DNA of 64,000 bases from Neolewinella xylanilytica (GTDB lineage Bacteria > Bacteroidota > Bacteroidia > Chitinophagales > Saprospiraceae). This document shows, piece by piece, positions 9,595 through 17,915 of this stretch. The stretch lies in NCBI RefSeq assembly GCF_002934605.1, contig NZ_PTJC01000006.1:2046001-2110000 (forward strand), in the 5' to 3' direction. Numbering within the stretch: the stretch's first letter is position 1; each line of letters begins with the position of its first letter. Below the pieces are notes generated by a model. That model searched no databases and was not told the DNA's origin. It saw nothing but the letters and a program-made list of their open reading frames with translations. The position numbers and the translations under genes are program-made.

Positions 9595-10059
9595 TTACTT
9601 CTCCCGTTCGCGGTTTTTCGTGCGGGGGCGATTCCATTCCTCTCGCTGGGCGAAGGTCACGACGTTTTTGATAATCGCGATCATTCCCAGGAAAACGAGA
9701 TAGCCCACCGTTACCACCAGATAAATCCACCGATAGGACCCGGCTTCCCCAATGGTTAGCCCGCTAAATCCCCAAGCCAGCAGACCCGCTCCGAGCGCTA
9801 AGCCCATGAAGCTATATATGCTTCGTCCCCAGTACTTCGCGATGTTTTCGGCGGAGGCGCTCAGCACCGCGTTGAAGAGAGCGAAGAACAGCATGAAGCT
9901 CGCCGCGCAGAGCCACGGGAAGCGGTTGCTCACCCCTACCGTATTGGTTCCGGATACGATCACGCCGAACACATCGATGAGAAGCACCATGACGAGCACG
10001 ACGCCCGCCTGGATTACGGGGTCGATCCGCTTTTCGAAAATGGACAATTCACTCGCCAT
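9595..10059 (-). CDS. Conserved four-helix membrane protein, unknown function
   Basis: A 154-residue protein with four hydrophobic segments at about 15-37, 46-66, 76-98 and 108-130. It ends in a very basic cytoplasmic-type tail (RPRTKNREREK). There is no signal-peptide cleavage site and no recognisable catalytic motif. It sits in the same-strand run between glpD (49 bases upstream) and mutS2 (57 bases downstream), so co-transcription is likely but functionally uninformative. I do not recognise the family. Confidence 0.7.
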   Translation of the reverse strand: MASELSIFEKRIDPVIQAGVVLVMVLLIDVFGVIVSGTNTVGVSNRFPWLCAASFMLFFALFNAVLSASAENIAKYWGRSIYSFMGLALGAGLLAWGFSGLTIGEAGSYRWIYLVVTVGYLVFLGMIAIIKNVVTFAQREEWNRPRTKNREREK

Positions 10060-10107
10060 GCCGCGCTTGTTTATCGCCTAACAGTACCGAGACGCAATTG
10101 TTAGTAC

Positions 10108-11781
10108 TTAATCCACCTGTACCCCGTCCTCCTTTTTCTCCGGCTCAAAGGTGCTCACCCATTCTATCGCATCCCGTACCCGCTGTCTTTCCCGCTGCCG
10201 ATCTTCGTCCGAATACCCGTAGGCTTTGGCGAAGACTTCCAGCACGTCTTCCAGCACCGGCTCGATGCTGGGCATATCGAAGTACAGTCTGCCGGAACGC
10301 CTTTCCACCCAGTCGATCGGGTAGAGGGCCAGCTCGTGGCGGATGCACCAGTCGGCCTCGGCCGTTGCCAGCCGTGCCACATCGGTTTGTTCCGACCGTA
10401 TGCGGGCGAGTTCGATGATTTGCGGCGTCTGTCGACCATAGTTCGCCACCAGGTAGGCCGCACGGTCGGAGGCCAGACTTGCCTCGGCAAGCTTTCCGGC
10501 CATTTCCTCCTCGTACCGCAGCACCTCGTCGAAGTCCCGGAAGGGGCCCCCACTCAGTACGATCTTCCGGGTTGTCGTGTCACCAAGTTCGGCCCCCTCG
10601 CCGTGGAGCTGCTTTCCGAGTCGATCCACGACGCGTTCCGCCATCTTGCGGTAGCCGGTGAGCTTACCCCCGGCGATACTCAGCAGCCCGGAATCGCTCT
10701 CGAATATCTCGTCCTTCCGCGACATTTCCCCGGCCGACTTCCCCTCCTCGAAAATGAGCGGCCGTACGCCGGCCCAGCTGCTTTCCACGTCCTCCAGTGT
10801 CAGGTCTACGGTCGGAAAGATCGCGTTCGTTGCGTCGAGCAGGTATTCCACATCCTCCCGGTACACGGGGATGGCGTTGGGATTGCCTTTATACGGGGTA
10901 TCGGTGGTGCCGATGTAGGTGCACCGCAGCCGGGGAATGGCAAAGAGCATTCGCCCGTCGGCGACATCGAAGTAGCAGGCATGGGCTAGGGGCAGGCGTT
11001 CCCGCGACACGACAATGTGAACCCCCTTGCTCAGGAAGAGCCGTTTGTTGTTCATGCTCTTGTCAATCTTCCGCAGGTCATCCACCCATGGTCCGGCGGA
11101 GCTGATCACGTGTTTGCAGCTTATGGCGAAGTCGCGCAGCCCATAGCGGTCACGACATTCCACTGCCTCGATCCTACCTTCTTTATCATAGACGAATCCG
11201 GTAGCCTCGACGTAGTTTACGGCCAGCGCGCCTTTACCGATCGCCGTTTTCACGTTCTCGATCGTCAGGCGCGCATCATCCGTACGGTATTCGGCGTAGA
11301 ATCCCCCTCCTTTGAGGATGTCTTCGCGCAGCAGGGGCTCCATTTCCAGGGTTTCTTCCCTACTGAGCATCACGCGCTTGTCCTCTCCCTCGACGTCGGC
11401 CAGAAAGTCATACACCCACAGGGCCATGCTGGTGGACAACTTACCCAGCGAACCACCTTCGACGAGCGGCAGGAGCATTTTTTCGGGTCGCACCAGGTGA
11501 GGGGCGATCTTGTGCACCACGGCGCGCTCCTGACCGACTTCCCGAACGAGGCCGATCTCCAGGTTTTTCAGGTATCGCAGTCCACCGTGGATCAGCTTCG
11601 TCGACTTGCTGCTGGTTCCGGACGCAAAATCATTGCGCTCGATCAGGGCGGTTTTAAGGCCTCGGCTGGCGGCATCCAGGGCTACGCCCGCGCCCGTAAT
11701 GCCGCCACCGATGACCACTAGGTCGAAGGGTTCGCTATCAAGTCGATGAATCCGATCTGTTCGGTCTTGGGAAGCCTGCAT
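10108..11781 (-). CDS. glpD: Glycerol-3-phosphate dehydrogenase (FAD)
   Basis: Aerobic-type flavoprotein that oxidises glycerol-3-phosphate to dihydroxyacetone phosphate and passes electrons to the quinone pool, here presumably menaquinone; membrane-associated. It has 557 residues. The FAD dinucleotide-binding motif is VVIGGGITGAGVALDAASRG (about 22-41). The family's GTSSKSTKLIHGGLRYL (about 55-71) follows, then STMALWVYDFL, and SSWAGVRPLI in the substrate region. The C-terminal helical cap domain is complete. No glycerol kinase or facilitator gene is nearby. It lies 72 bases downstream of ilvC on the same strand. Confidence 0.94.
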   Translation of the reverse strand: MQASQDRTDRIHRLDSEPFDLVVIGGGITGAGVALDAASRGLKTALIERNDFASGTSSKSTKLIHGGLRYLKNLEIGLVREVGQERAVVHKIAPHLVRPEKMLLPLVEGGSLGKLSTSMALWVYDFLADVEGEDKRVMLSREETLEMEPLLREDILKGGGFYAEYRTDDARLTIENVKTAIGKGALAVNYVEATGFVYDKEGRIEAVECRDRYGLRDFAISCKHVISSAGPWVDDLRKIDKSMNNKRLFLSKGVHIVVSRERLPLAHACYFDVADGRMLFAIPRLRCTYIGTTDTPYKGNPNAIPVYREDVEYLLDATNAIFPTVDLTLEDVESSWAGVRPLIFEEGKSAGEMSRKDEIFESDSGLLSIAGGKLTGYRKMAERVVDRLGKQLHGEGAELGDTTTRKIVLSGGPFRDFDEVLRYEEEMAGKLAEASLASDRAAYLVANYGRQTPQIIELARIRSEQTDVARLATAEADWCIRHELALYPIDWVERRSGRLYFDMPSIEPVLEDVLEVFAKAYGYSDEDRQRERQRVRDAIEWVSTFEPEKKEDGVQVD

Positions 11782-11853
11782 GCGTGCGTGTTGATGGGCG
11801 CCGGGGCGCGGGTGGAACGCAAGTTACAACACGACGGCGCCGCTTTGGTTACC

Positions 11854-12900
11854 CTAGGCGTTCTCCGGACGCAGCTTACGCACGGTGCGCCCGGCTTGCC
11901 ACATCTCACTGTCGCTGAGCTCCTTGAGTTCTACCTCTAGTTTTTCCCGGTAATCTTTCTGGCTATTGGAATCGATGCTACGTTGGGCTTCCTCTCCGCT
12001 GGCTACACTCTGGTAGAGATCCTCGAAGACGGGTTTTACCGCGTCGCGAAATTTGTCCTTCCAATCCAAGGCGCCTCGTTGTGCCGTGGTCGAGCAGTTG
12101 GCGTACATCCAGTCCATGCCGTTTTCCGCCACCAGCGGCATCAGGCTCTGGGTGAGCTCCTCCACGGTTTCGTTAAAGGCCTCGGAGGGGCTGTGGCCAT
12201 TCGCCCGCAGCACGTCGTATTGTGCTTCGAAGATGCCCTGGATAGCCCCCATCAGCGTACCCCGCTCCCCGGTGAGGTCGGAGTATACTTCCCGCTTGAA
12301 GTCGGTTTCGAACAGGTAACCACTACCTACCCCGATGCCGAGGGCAATAGCGCGCTCGTAGGCCCGGCCGGTCGCATCCTGGTCGATGGCGTAGCTCGAG
12401 TTGAGTCCCCGCCCTTCGAGGAAGAGACGGCGCAGGCTCGTTCCCGAACCTTTGGGAGCTACGAGGATGACGTCAACGCCTTCGGGCGCTACGATCTTCG
12501 TGCGTTCGTTGTAGGTGATCCCGAAACCGTGGCTGAAGTACAGGGCCTTGCCGTCGGTAAGCAGCGGTTTGATCCGCGGCCATACTTCGATCTGGGCGGC
12601 GTCCGAAAGTAGGTACTGAATGATGGTGCCCCGCTCGGCAGCCTCTTCGATGGGGAACAGCGTTTCACCGGGTACCCAGCCGTCCTTCACGGCTTTATCC
12701 CAGGATGCGCCGCCTTTGCGTTGGCCTACGATCACGTTGAAGCCGTTGTCGCGCAGGTTCAGGCTCTGGCCGGGCCCCTGAACGCCGTAGCCAATGACGG
12801 CGATGGTTTCGTCTTTGAGTACCTCGCGGGCTTTCTCGAGGGGGAATTCTTCGCGGGTGACGACTTTCTCTTCCGTGCCACCAAAGTTCAGCATTGCCAT
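11854..12900 (-). CDS. ilvC: Ketol-acid reductoisomerase (NADP+)
   Basis: Isomerises and reduces acetolactate or acetohydroxybutyrate in valine, leucine and isoleucine synthesis; needs Mg2+ and NADPH. It has 348 residues. The Rossmann motif is VIGYGVQGPGQSLNLRDNG (about 35-53). The RKGG after the second strand fits NADPH preference. FSHGFGI and the knotted C-terminal Mg2+-binding domain are present (SDLTGERGTLMGAIQGIFEA, then ETVEELTQSLMP). The C-terminus VRKLRPEN resembles, from memory, the yeast Ilv5-like branch. The gene stands apart from other branched-chain genes; ilvA is 10 kb away on the opposite strand. The 106 bases upstream contain TTTCTTTG, one change from the -7 consensus. Confidence 0.95.
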   Translation of the reverse strand: MAMLNFGGTEEKVVTREEFPLEKAREVLKDETIAVIGYGVQGPGQSLNLRDNGFNVIVGQRKGGASWDKAVKDGWVPGETLFPIEEAAERGTIIQYLLSDAAQIEVWPRIKPLLTDGKALYFSHGFGITYNERTKIVAPEGVDVILVAPKGSGTSLRRLFLEGRGLNSSYAIDQDATGRAYERAIALGIGVGSGYLFETDFKREVYSDLTGERGTLMGAIQGIFEAQYDVLRANGHSPSEAFNETVEELTQSLMPLVAENGMDWMYANCSTTAQRGALDWKDKFRDAVKPVFEDLYQSVASGEEAQRSIDSNSQKDYREKLEVELKELSDSEMWQAGRTVRKLRPENA

Positions 12901-13006
12901 AAAATGGGATATTTTTTGTGTTCGGGCAAAGAAACAAAAGCCACCGGGAAGGGCTCAATTAAACTCCCCATCTTTTACGACGGCTAATCCGAACCAACCC
13001 ACTGCG

Positions 13007-15046
13007 CTAGGAGGCGACCGCATCCGCCCCCGGCTCGACGCGGATCTGGGGGATCACGATCTCGTAGAACCGGTGATGGCCGAGTAAATAGTAATGTAGG
13101 GCGATGCTATCCGCGACCCGCCCGGCGTCCGTTCGGGGGGGCCCTACCCTGCCGAGTTCGATTTCCCGGTCACGTTGTGCCCGCCGGTAAATCCAGAGCG
13201 GTAGCTGTAAATAAAAGGACCAATGCGCCCGCAATACCGACATCACGTGCGCAAATTTACCCTGGCTTAAAAACAGCGCCGATGCTGCCCCATCGAGTAA
13301 CAGCCGTACCGGCAGCCACCAGAACAGTCGGGTAGCCTCCTCATTCTTAAAGCTGGTAATCAAGGTATTGCGAAAATTGAGAAAAGCCTTCCGCGGGGTG
13401 TCGTACGCCAGGGTACCCCCACCCACGTGGTAAACCGTCGATTCCGGCTCCACCAAAATCTTATATCCGGCCCGTTTCATTCGCCAGCAGAGATCGATCT
13501 CTTCGGCGTGGGCGAAGTATTCCGGCTCAAATCCATCCATGGCGTGAAAAGCGGTAGCGCGGACGAAGAAAGCCGCCCCGGTAGCCCAAAAAATTTCGCG
13601 GCAACCGTCGTACTGCCCTTCGTCGCGCTCGGTGTGAGCGAAAATGCGCCCCCGGCAAAAAGGATACCCCAGAAAGTCCAGGTACCCCCCGCTGGCCCCG
13701 GCATACTCGAAGCACTCCGGATGGTGCTCCGCCAGCACTTTGGGCTGTATACCTCCCACCAACGGATCGCGGAAATGCGGCAGGATGGTTTCCAGCCATT
13801 TCGGTGTGACGCGTACATCAGAATTGAGCAAGACATAGATATCGGCCTTTACTAGCTGCAGCGCGTGGTTGTACCCCCCAGCGTACCCGTAATTCTCCTC
13901 CAGGACAATTACCTCCACTCCCGGGTGATGGGCGCGCAGATAGGGTACCGAGCCGTCGGTGCTCCGGTTATCCGCCACGACCACGCGGCAGTGACCCGGC
14001 AAATACTCCTCCACGGTGGATAAATATTTCCTGAGGTAGCCTTCCCCGTTGAAGTTCAGGATAACCACCGCGGTATCCGGAGCGAAGTCATCGTCGCTTT
14101 TTTTTTGGCTTTCCCGTTCCGAGAGGATCGCCCGTGCCCGCGATTCGTCGGTGCGGAGTTGTTCCCGCAAGGATTCCAGGTCACTAAGCTGCCGGTCGCC
14201 CCGCAAGTACTCGTGAAAGTATACCGTGACGGAGCGACCGTATAAATCACCGGCAAAGTCGAAGAGATGGAGTTCGACGATCGTTCCTCGCCCGTCATTT
14301 ACCACCGGGCGGTCCCCAATGTAGAGCATGCCCCCACGTAGTACCCCGTCTACCCATGCGGTAACGGCGTATATACCGTGGGCGGGAATGAGTTTGACCG
14401 GGTCTTCCGGAAGAAGGTTGGCCGTCGGGTAATCGATGGTCCGGCCGATTTGATTGCCCTTCACCACCTCACCGGTAATCTCGTAGGGGCGTCCCATCAG
14501 TTCCGTCGCTTCGCTCACCCGACCCTGGGAGAGGGCTTGCCGGATCTTCGTTGAACTCACCGTAATCGCGTTCACTTCCTGGGCGGCAATCTCCACCACC
14601 TCGTACCCCAGCCGATCGCCGTAGTACCGGAGAAATTCGACGTCCCCCGACCGATCCTTTCCGAACTGGTGGTCGTACCCGATAACGATCCGGTCGGGAT
14701 TAAAATACCGTACCAGGAAGTTCTCGATGTACTCCGATGGGCTTTGCTCGCTGAAGGTCAGGTCGAAGGGTACGACAACGAGATGATCGATGCCCTGCTC
14801 GGCACAGAAGCGCTCCTTCTCGCGGGTAGTCGAAAGCAGCCGTAGGGTATTGTCTTCCGGTCGTAGCACCGTCCTGGGGTGCGGGTAAAAGGTAATCACG
14901 ACGCTTTCACCTTGCCGGCGCTCCGCCATCCGGCGAATACGCTTCAGCAGTTGCTGGTGACCGCGGTGCACCCCATCGAAACTTCCGATGGTGAGAACGG
15001 CTCTACGAAATCGAGGCAGGTCGGCGAGGCGGTAATGGACTTCCAT
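13007..15046 (-). CDS. ribF: RibF (riboflavin kinase/FAD synthetase) fused to a family-2 glycosyltransferase
   Basis: One 679-residue frame with two unrelated halves. Residues 1-312 are a complete RibF, making FMN and FAD from riboflavin. GSFDGVHRGHQQLL (21-34) is the nucleotidyltransferase motif, FYPHP is near 53, and DYPTANL (205-211) is the kinase motif. Residues 325-679 are a GT-A glycosyltransferase. It starts TAVVILNFNG, then has DNRSTDGS, LLNSDVRV (metal-binding DxD region) and a EEIDLCWRMKRAGY acceptor/catalytic segment, with a membrane-associated helix near 570-590. The junction (residues 314-317) is encoded by nine A's (14098-14106, minus strand). One extra A would end RibF at 319 residues. 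The fusion may be real, slippage-controlled or a base-count error. It lies 33 bases after the Gfo/Idh gene. Confidence 0.88.
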   Translation of the reverse strand: MEVHYRLADLPRFRRAVLTIGSFDGVHRGHQQLLKRIRRMAERRQGESVVITFYPHPRTVLRPEDNTLRLLSTTREKERFCAEQGIDHLVVVPFDLTFSEQSPSEYIENFLVRYFNPDRIVIGYDHQFGKDRSGDVEFLRYYGDRLGYEVVEIAAQEVNAITVSSTKIRQALSQGRVSEATELMGRPYEITGEVVKGNQIGRTIDYPTANLLPEDPVKLIPAHGIYAVTAWVDGVLRGGMLYIGDRPVVNDGRGTIVELHLFDFAGDLYGRSVTVYFHEYLRGDRQLSDLESLREQLRTDESRARAILSERESQKKSDDDFAPDTAVVILNFNGEGYLRKYLSTVEEYLPGHCRVVVADNRSTDGSVPYLRAHHPGVEVIVLEENYGYAGGYNHALQLVKADIYVLLNSDVRVTPKWLETILPHFRDPLVGGIQPKVLAEHHPECFEYAGASGGYLDFLGYPFCRGRIFAHTERDEGQYDGCREIFWATGAAFFVRATAFHAMDGFEPEYFAHAEEIDLCWRMKRAGYKILVEPESTVYHVGGGTLAYDTPRKAFLNFRNTLITSFKNEEATRLFWWLPVRLLLDGAASALFLSQGKFAHVMSVLRAHWSFYLQLPLWIYRRAQRDREIELGRVGPPRTDAGRVADSIALHYYLLGHHRFYEIVIPQIRVEPGADAVAS

Positions 15047-15079
15047 TGCCCCAAAGGTAGCACGACCCGGGCTAAGAAC

Positions 15080-16393
15080 TTACACTTGGGGCCTCCATCC
15101 GTCCGCGTATTCCCTTTCCCAAAGCGCCATGGCGGCCTCACTATCCTGTGGCTTGCCGGTTTCCTGATCGATGTGCAGGATCTCACCCGTGCGTTGGGCC
15201 ATATTCCCAAGGTGGCACATCAGTACACTGGGGCGGGCGCTGTTGATGTCGGAATTTAATTCCTCCCCGCTATTAACTCCCCGGATGAAGTTGGCAATGT
15301 GCATCTCGTCCAGGTTCCCCCCACCCCGGGTATCCATACTTATGGTAGCCCCCGTTTCCTGTTCGTGCCGGATCTCATTGCCGCGTAGATCGTACACCAC
15401 GTAGCCACTCCGATCCATGATGACCGATCCTTCGGTGCCGTAGACGATGGCGCCGCGGCCCCGGTCGTACAGCGGCATGCCGTTACAACTCCGGCCGTCC
15501 CAGTGAATCTGTTTATTGTCGGCGAATTCAAAACTGGCCAGTTGGGTATCGTAAGCTTCCCAGGCATCGTCGAAGTGGTAACGACCGCCACTGCTGGTCA
15601 CCTGACTGGGGTAATCTACCTGGAGCGCCCACCGGCACATATCGACTTCGTGCGTACCGTTGTTGAGCAGTTCTCCGGTGCCGTACTTCCAGAACCAGTG
15701 CCAGTTGTAGTGCACGAGCAGGTTATCGAATTCTTGGCGCGGAGCGGGGCCCTGCCATAGATCCCAGTCGAGCCATTCCGGCACCGGACCGAATTCGTGC
15801 TCACCGATGGGGCCCCGGTTGTTAGCGTACCACGCCTTGGCGGCGTAGGCCTTCCCGATCAGGCCGTCGTGGATCTCCTTCATGATCCGATTGAGCGATA
15901 CGCTGCTGCGCGTTTGGTTGCCCATCTGCACCTTCAGGCCGGTTTTGGCTTGTTTGGCCAGCAGCATTTCCCCCTCGGCGGGGTTCTGGCTACAGGGTTT
16001 TTCCACGTACACGTGCTTTCCGGCATCGAGGGCCATAATGGCCATTGGGGCGTGCCAGTGATCCGGCGTGGCGATCACTACCGCCTGTATATCCGGATCG
16101 TCGAGAAAGCGGCGGAAATCCTGTCCACCGGTCGGCTTTTCGCCGGTCACGTCCATGACGGATTTCTGGCCCTTTTCTATGGCTCGCGTATCCGTATCAC
16201 CGATTCCCACGACCTTGCAGTTCTTGGCTCCGGCAAAGGTGTGAGCGAGGTAATTGCCCCGGCTGTTCGTACCGAATACAGCCACGTTTACCTGGTCGTT
16301 AGCGCCGAGCACGTTCCCGAAAGCAGGCATGCCCATAGTGAGACCGGCTCCGGCAAGAGCGGTTTTTTTGATGAAGGATCTACGGTTTGACAT
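15080..16393 (-). CDS. Tat-exported Gfo/Idh/MocA oxidoreductase
   Basis: NAD(P)-dependent sugar oxidoreductase of 437 residues. It begins with a twin-arginine signal (NRRSFIKKTALAGAG), so the folded protein is probably exported to the periplasm. The nucleotide-binding domain includes VAVFGTNSRGNYLAH. The EKP motif of the family is in HVYVEKPCSQNPAEG, preceded by VVIATPDHWHAPMAIMAL. The C-terminal half is the beta-sheet substrate domain (HWDGRSCNGM and following). It starts 12 bases after the stop of the DUF1080 gene, forming a two-gene unit. In such pairs the oxidoreductase would oxidise a glycoside at C3 and the DUF1080 protein would cleave it; that role is inferred here. Confidence 0.88.
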   Translation of the reverse strand: MSNRRSFIKKTALAGAGLTMGMPAFGNVLGANDQVNVAVFGTNSRGNYLAHTFAGAKNCKVVGIGDTDTRAIEKGQKSVMDVTGEKPTGGQDFRRFLDDPDIQAVVIATPDHWHAPMAIMALDAGKHVYVEKPCSQNPAEGEMLLAKQAKTGLKVQMGNQTRSSVSLNRIMKEIHDGLIGKAYAAKAWYANNRGPIGEHEFGPVPEWLDWDLWQGPAPRQEFDNLLVHYNWHWFWKYGTGELLNNGTHEVDMCRWALQVDYPSQVTSSGGRYHFDDAWEAYDTQLASFEFADNKQIHWDGRSCNGMPLYDRGRGAIVYGTEGSVIMDRSGYVVYDLRGNEIRHEQETGATISMDTRGGGNLDEMHIANFIRGVNSGEELNSDINSARPSVLMCHLGNMAQRTGEILHIDQETGKPQDSEAAMALWEREYADGWRPQV

Positions 16394-16405
16394 GATCGGC
16401 TATGT

Positions 16406-17770
16406 TTAAAGTTCACGAATTTTGATCGTACGAAATGCCACGGCGTTACCGTGATCCTGGAGGAGGATGGGTCCCTGCGGCCACCGGCCGAAATTTTCCC
16501 AATCCTTGTATTTGCTGTAGTTGACAAGCGCGCCGAACATTTGGCTGTATCGGTCGTATTCCACCACCTTGTAGCCGTTCAGCCAGTGCTCCACTTTGCC
16601 GTCTTTCACTTTGATCCGGCCCCGGTTCCAGTCGTCGATGGCATAATCCTTACGGCGGTCCACATCCACCGGATCGGCGGGGATGAGGTCATACAGGGAA
16701 GCCATGGTGCGGTTGCCCATCACGCCGGCCTTGGCATCGGGGTGGCGTTGGTCGTCCAGGATTTGATATTCCAGCCCGATAGCCGAACCGCCGCTTTTGT
16801 TGAGATCGGGATCCACGAAATACTTCACCCCCGAATTGGCCCCCTCGGTAGGTTTGAATTCGAAGACCAGCTCGAAGTCGCTGAATTGATCTTTGGTAAC
16901 GATGTCTCCTCCGTTGTTTGATTCCCCGCCGTTACCCGCCAGGACGCGTAGTTCACCATCGGCAACTTCCCAACCCGACTCCGGGAATTCCTCCAGCTTC
17001 GCGCCGCGCCACCCCTGGGTGGATTGCCCGTCAAACAGCAATCGCCAACCCTGTCGCTTTTCTCTTTCCGTAAGCTGATTCACCAGCATGTTTTCCTCGG
17101 GAGCGAGCACGGTCTGCATCCGGTCGGCTTCGGTGGCGTTATCCTTCACGCGAATGTTGCGCCACATCACTTTTTTACCCTCCATATCCGGCATGTACAC
17201 GGAATGGACCTGCAGACAGATCATACCTGATGCATCAACGCTGTCGATGAGATTGGCGGCGGACTGGCCGTTGATAAACGTCCGAAGCTCGTCGCCAATA
17301 AATTCTATCCGCATGGAATTCCACTCGCCGTGTCGGTAAGCGGTACGGGCCGGGTCGTTATAGTGCAGCGGGTAAATCCATCCCCGGCGCGCCTCGTCGT
17401 AAATACCGGCCGTATAGCCGCGGGGGCTAGGATCGATCTCGACCTGGTAGCCGTATACCCGACGAACGTCGTCCTGTTGCCGCCACTGTCCCCGCGCCAT
17501 GACACCGCTGTTAAGGGGCGCTTCATCAAAGAATTCGAGTTCGAGGATGAAATCCTCGTAGGGCCGCTCGGTACAAAGAAATGTATTGGGCGTATTCGTG
17601 ATCGCGGTGCCGATAACGGTGTCACCAACCAGTTCGAAAGGTGCAACTCCCCCGTAAGACTCCCAATCGCTAAGGTCGTTGCCTGGGGTGAGGGAAGTGA
17701 ATCCTTCCTGGGCAACTACTGGTGTTACCAGGGTAGCCAGCAAAACACTGGCAAATGCTTTAAAGCGCAT
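16406..17770 (-). CDS. Secreted protein with two DUF1080 (3-keto-disaccharide hydrolase-like) domains
   Basis: A 454-residue protein with an N-terminal Sec signal peptide (cleavage near VVAQ). It has two concanavalin-like jelly-roll DUF1080 domains. The first is about 22-212 (FTSLTPGNDLSDWESYGG, then NSGVMARG). The second is about 236-454 (WRLLFDGQSTQGWRG, then GANSGVKYFVD, ending GPILLQDHGNAVAFRTIKIREL without the last lipid or sorting signal). DUF1080 members cleave 3-keto-glycosides. The duplication could allow two substrates or a binding plus a catalytic copy. It is the first gene of the unit with the Tat Gfo/Idh gene; a good promoter candidate lies 32 bases upstream. Confidence 0.88.
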   Translation of the reverse strand: MRFKAFASVLLATLVTPVVAQEGFTSLTPGNDLSDWESYGGVAPFELVGDTVIGTAITNTPNTFLCTERPYEDFILELEFFDEAPLNSGVMARGQWRQQDDVRRVYGYQVEIDPSPRGYTAGIYDEARRGWIYPLHYNDPARTAYRHGEWNSMRIEFIGDELRTFINGQSAANLIDSVDASGMICLQVHSVYMPDMEGKKVMWRNIRVKDNATEADRMQTVLAPEENMLVNQLTEREKRQGWRLLFDGQSTQGWRGAKLEEFPESGWEVADGELRVLAGNGGESNNGGDIVTKDQFSDFELVFEFKPTEGANSGVKYFVDPDLNKSGGSAIGLEYQILDDQRHPDAKAGVMGNRTMASLYDLIPADPVDVDRRKDYAIDDWNRGRIKVKDGKVEHWLNGYKVVEYDRYSQMFGALVNYSKYKDWENFGRWPQGPILLQDHGNAVAFRTIKIREL

Positions 17771-17802
17771 AAATACGTTGTATTAATGATCGACGTGGAT
17801 CG

Positions 17803-17833
17803 GAAATGTACGGAAATTAGGGGATGTCCAAAA
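17803..17833 (-). promoter_or_regulatory. Candidate Bacteroidota-type promoter for the DUF1080/Gfo-Idh unit
   Basis: On the minus strand a TTTTG box (17833-17829) is followed after 18 bases by TACATTTC (17810-17803). This is one change from the phylum's TAnnTTTG -7 box, with the usual TTTG/-7 spacing. The ATG of the DUF1080 gene is 32 bases further on. It begins just after the tRNA-like remnant. Confidence 0.45.
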
Positions 17834-17841
17834 CAAAAAAT

Positions 17842-17865
17842 TGTCCGAGCCGGGGTTGAACCGAC
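17842..17865 (-). tRNA. tRNA 3'-end remnant (T arm plus 3' acceptor strand only)
   Basis: Minus strand: a five-base stem (GTCGG with CCGGC, one G-T pair) closes the loop TTCAACC, which matches the invariant TTCRANY T-loop. A seven-base acceptor-like TCGGACA and then a T-rich stretch follow. No matching 5' acceptor (TGTCCGA), D arm or anticodon arm lies upstream within tRNA length, so this is a fragment and not a working tRNA. 3' tRNA fragments are often left as attachment sites by integrating elements. A chance match to a 24-base pattern cannot be excluded. Confidence 0.4.
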
Positions 17866-17915
17866 AACTTACCATCCACCCGCGAACGTTCATTCGTTTA
17901 CTTCGCCCCTAACAA

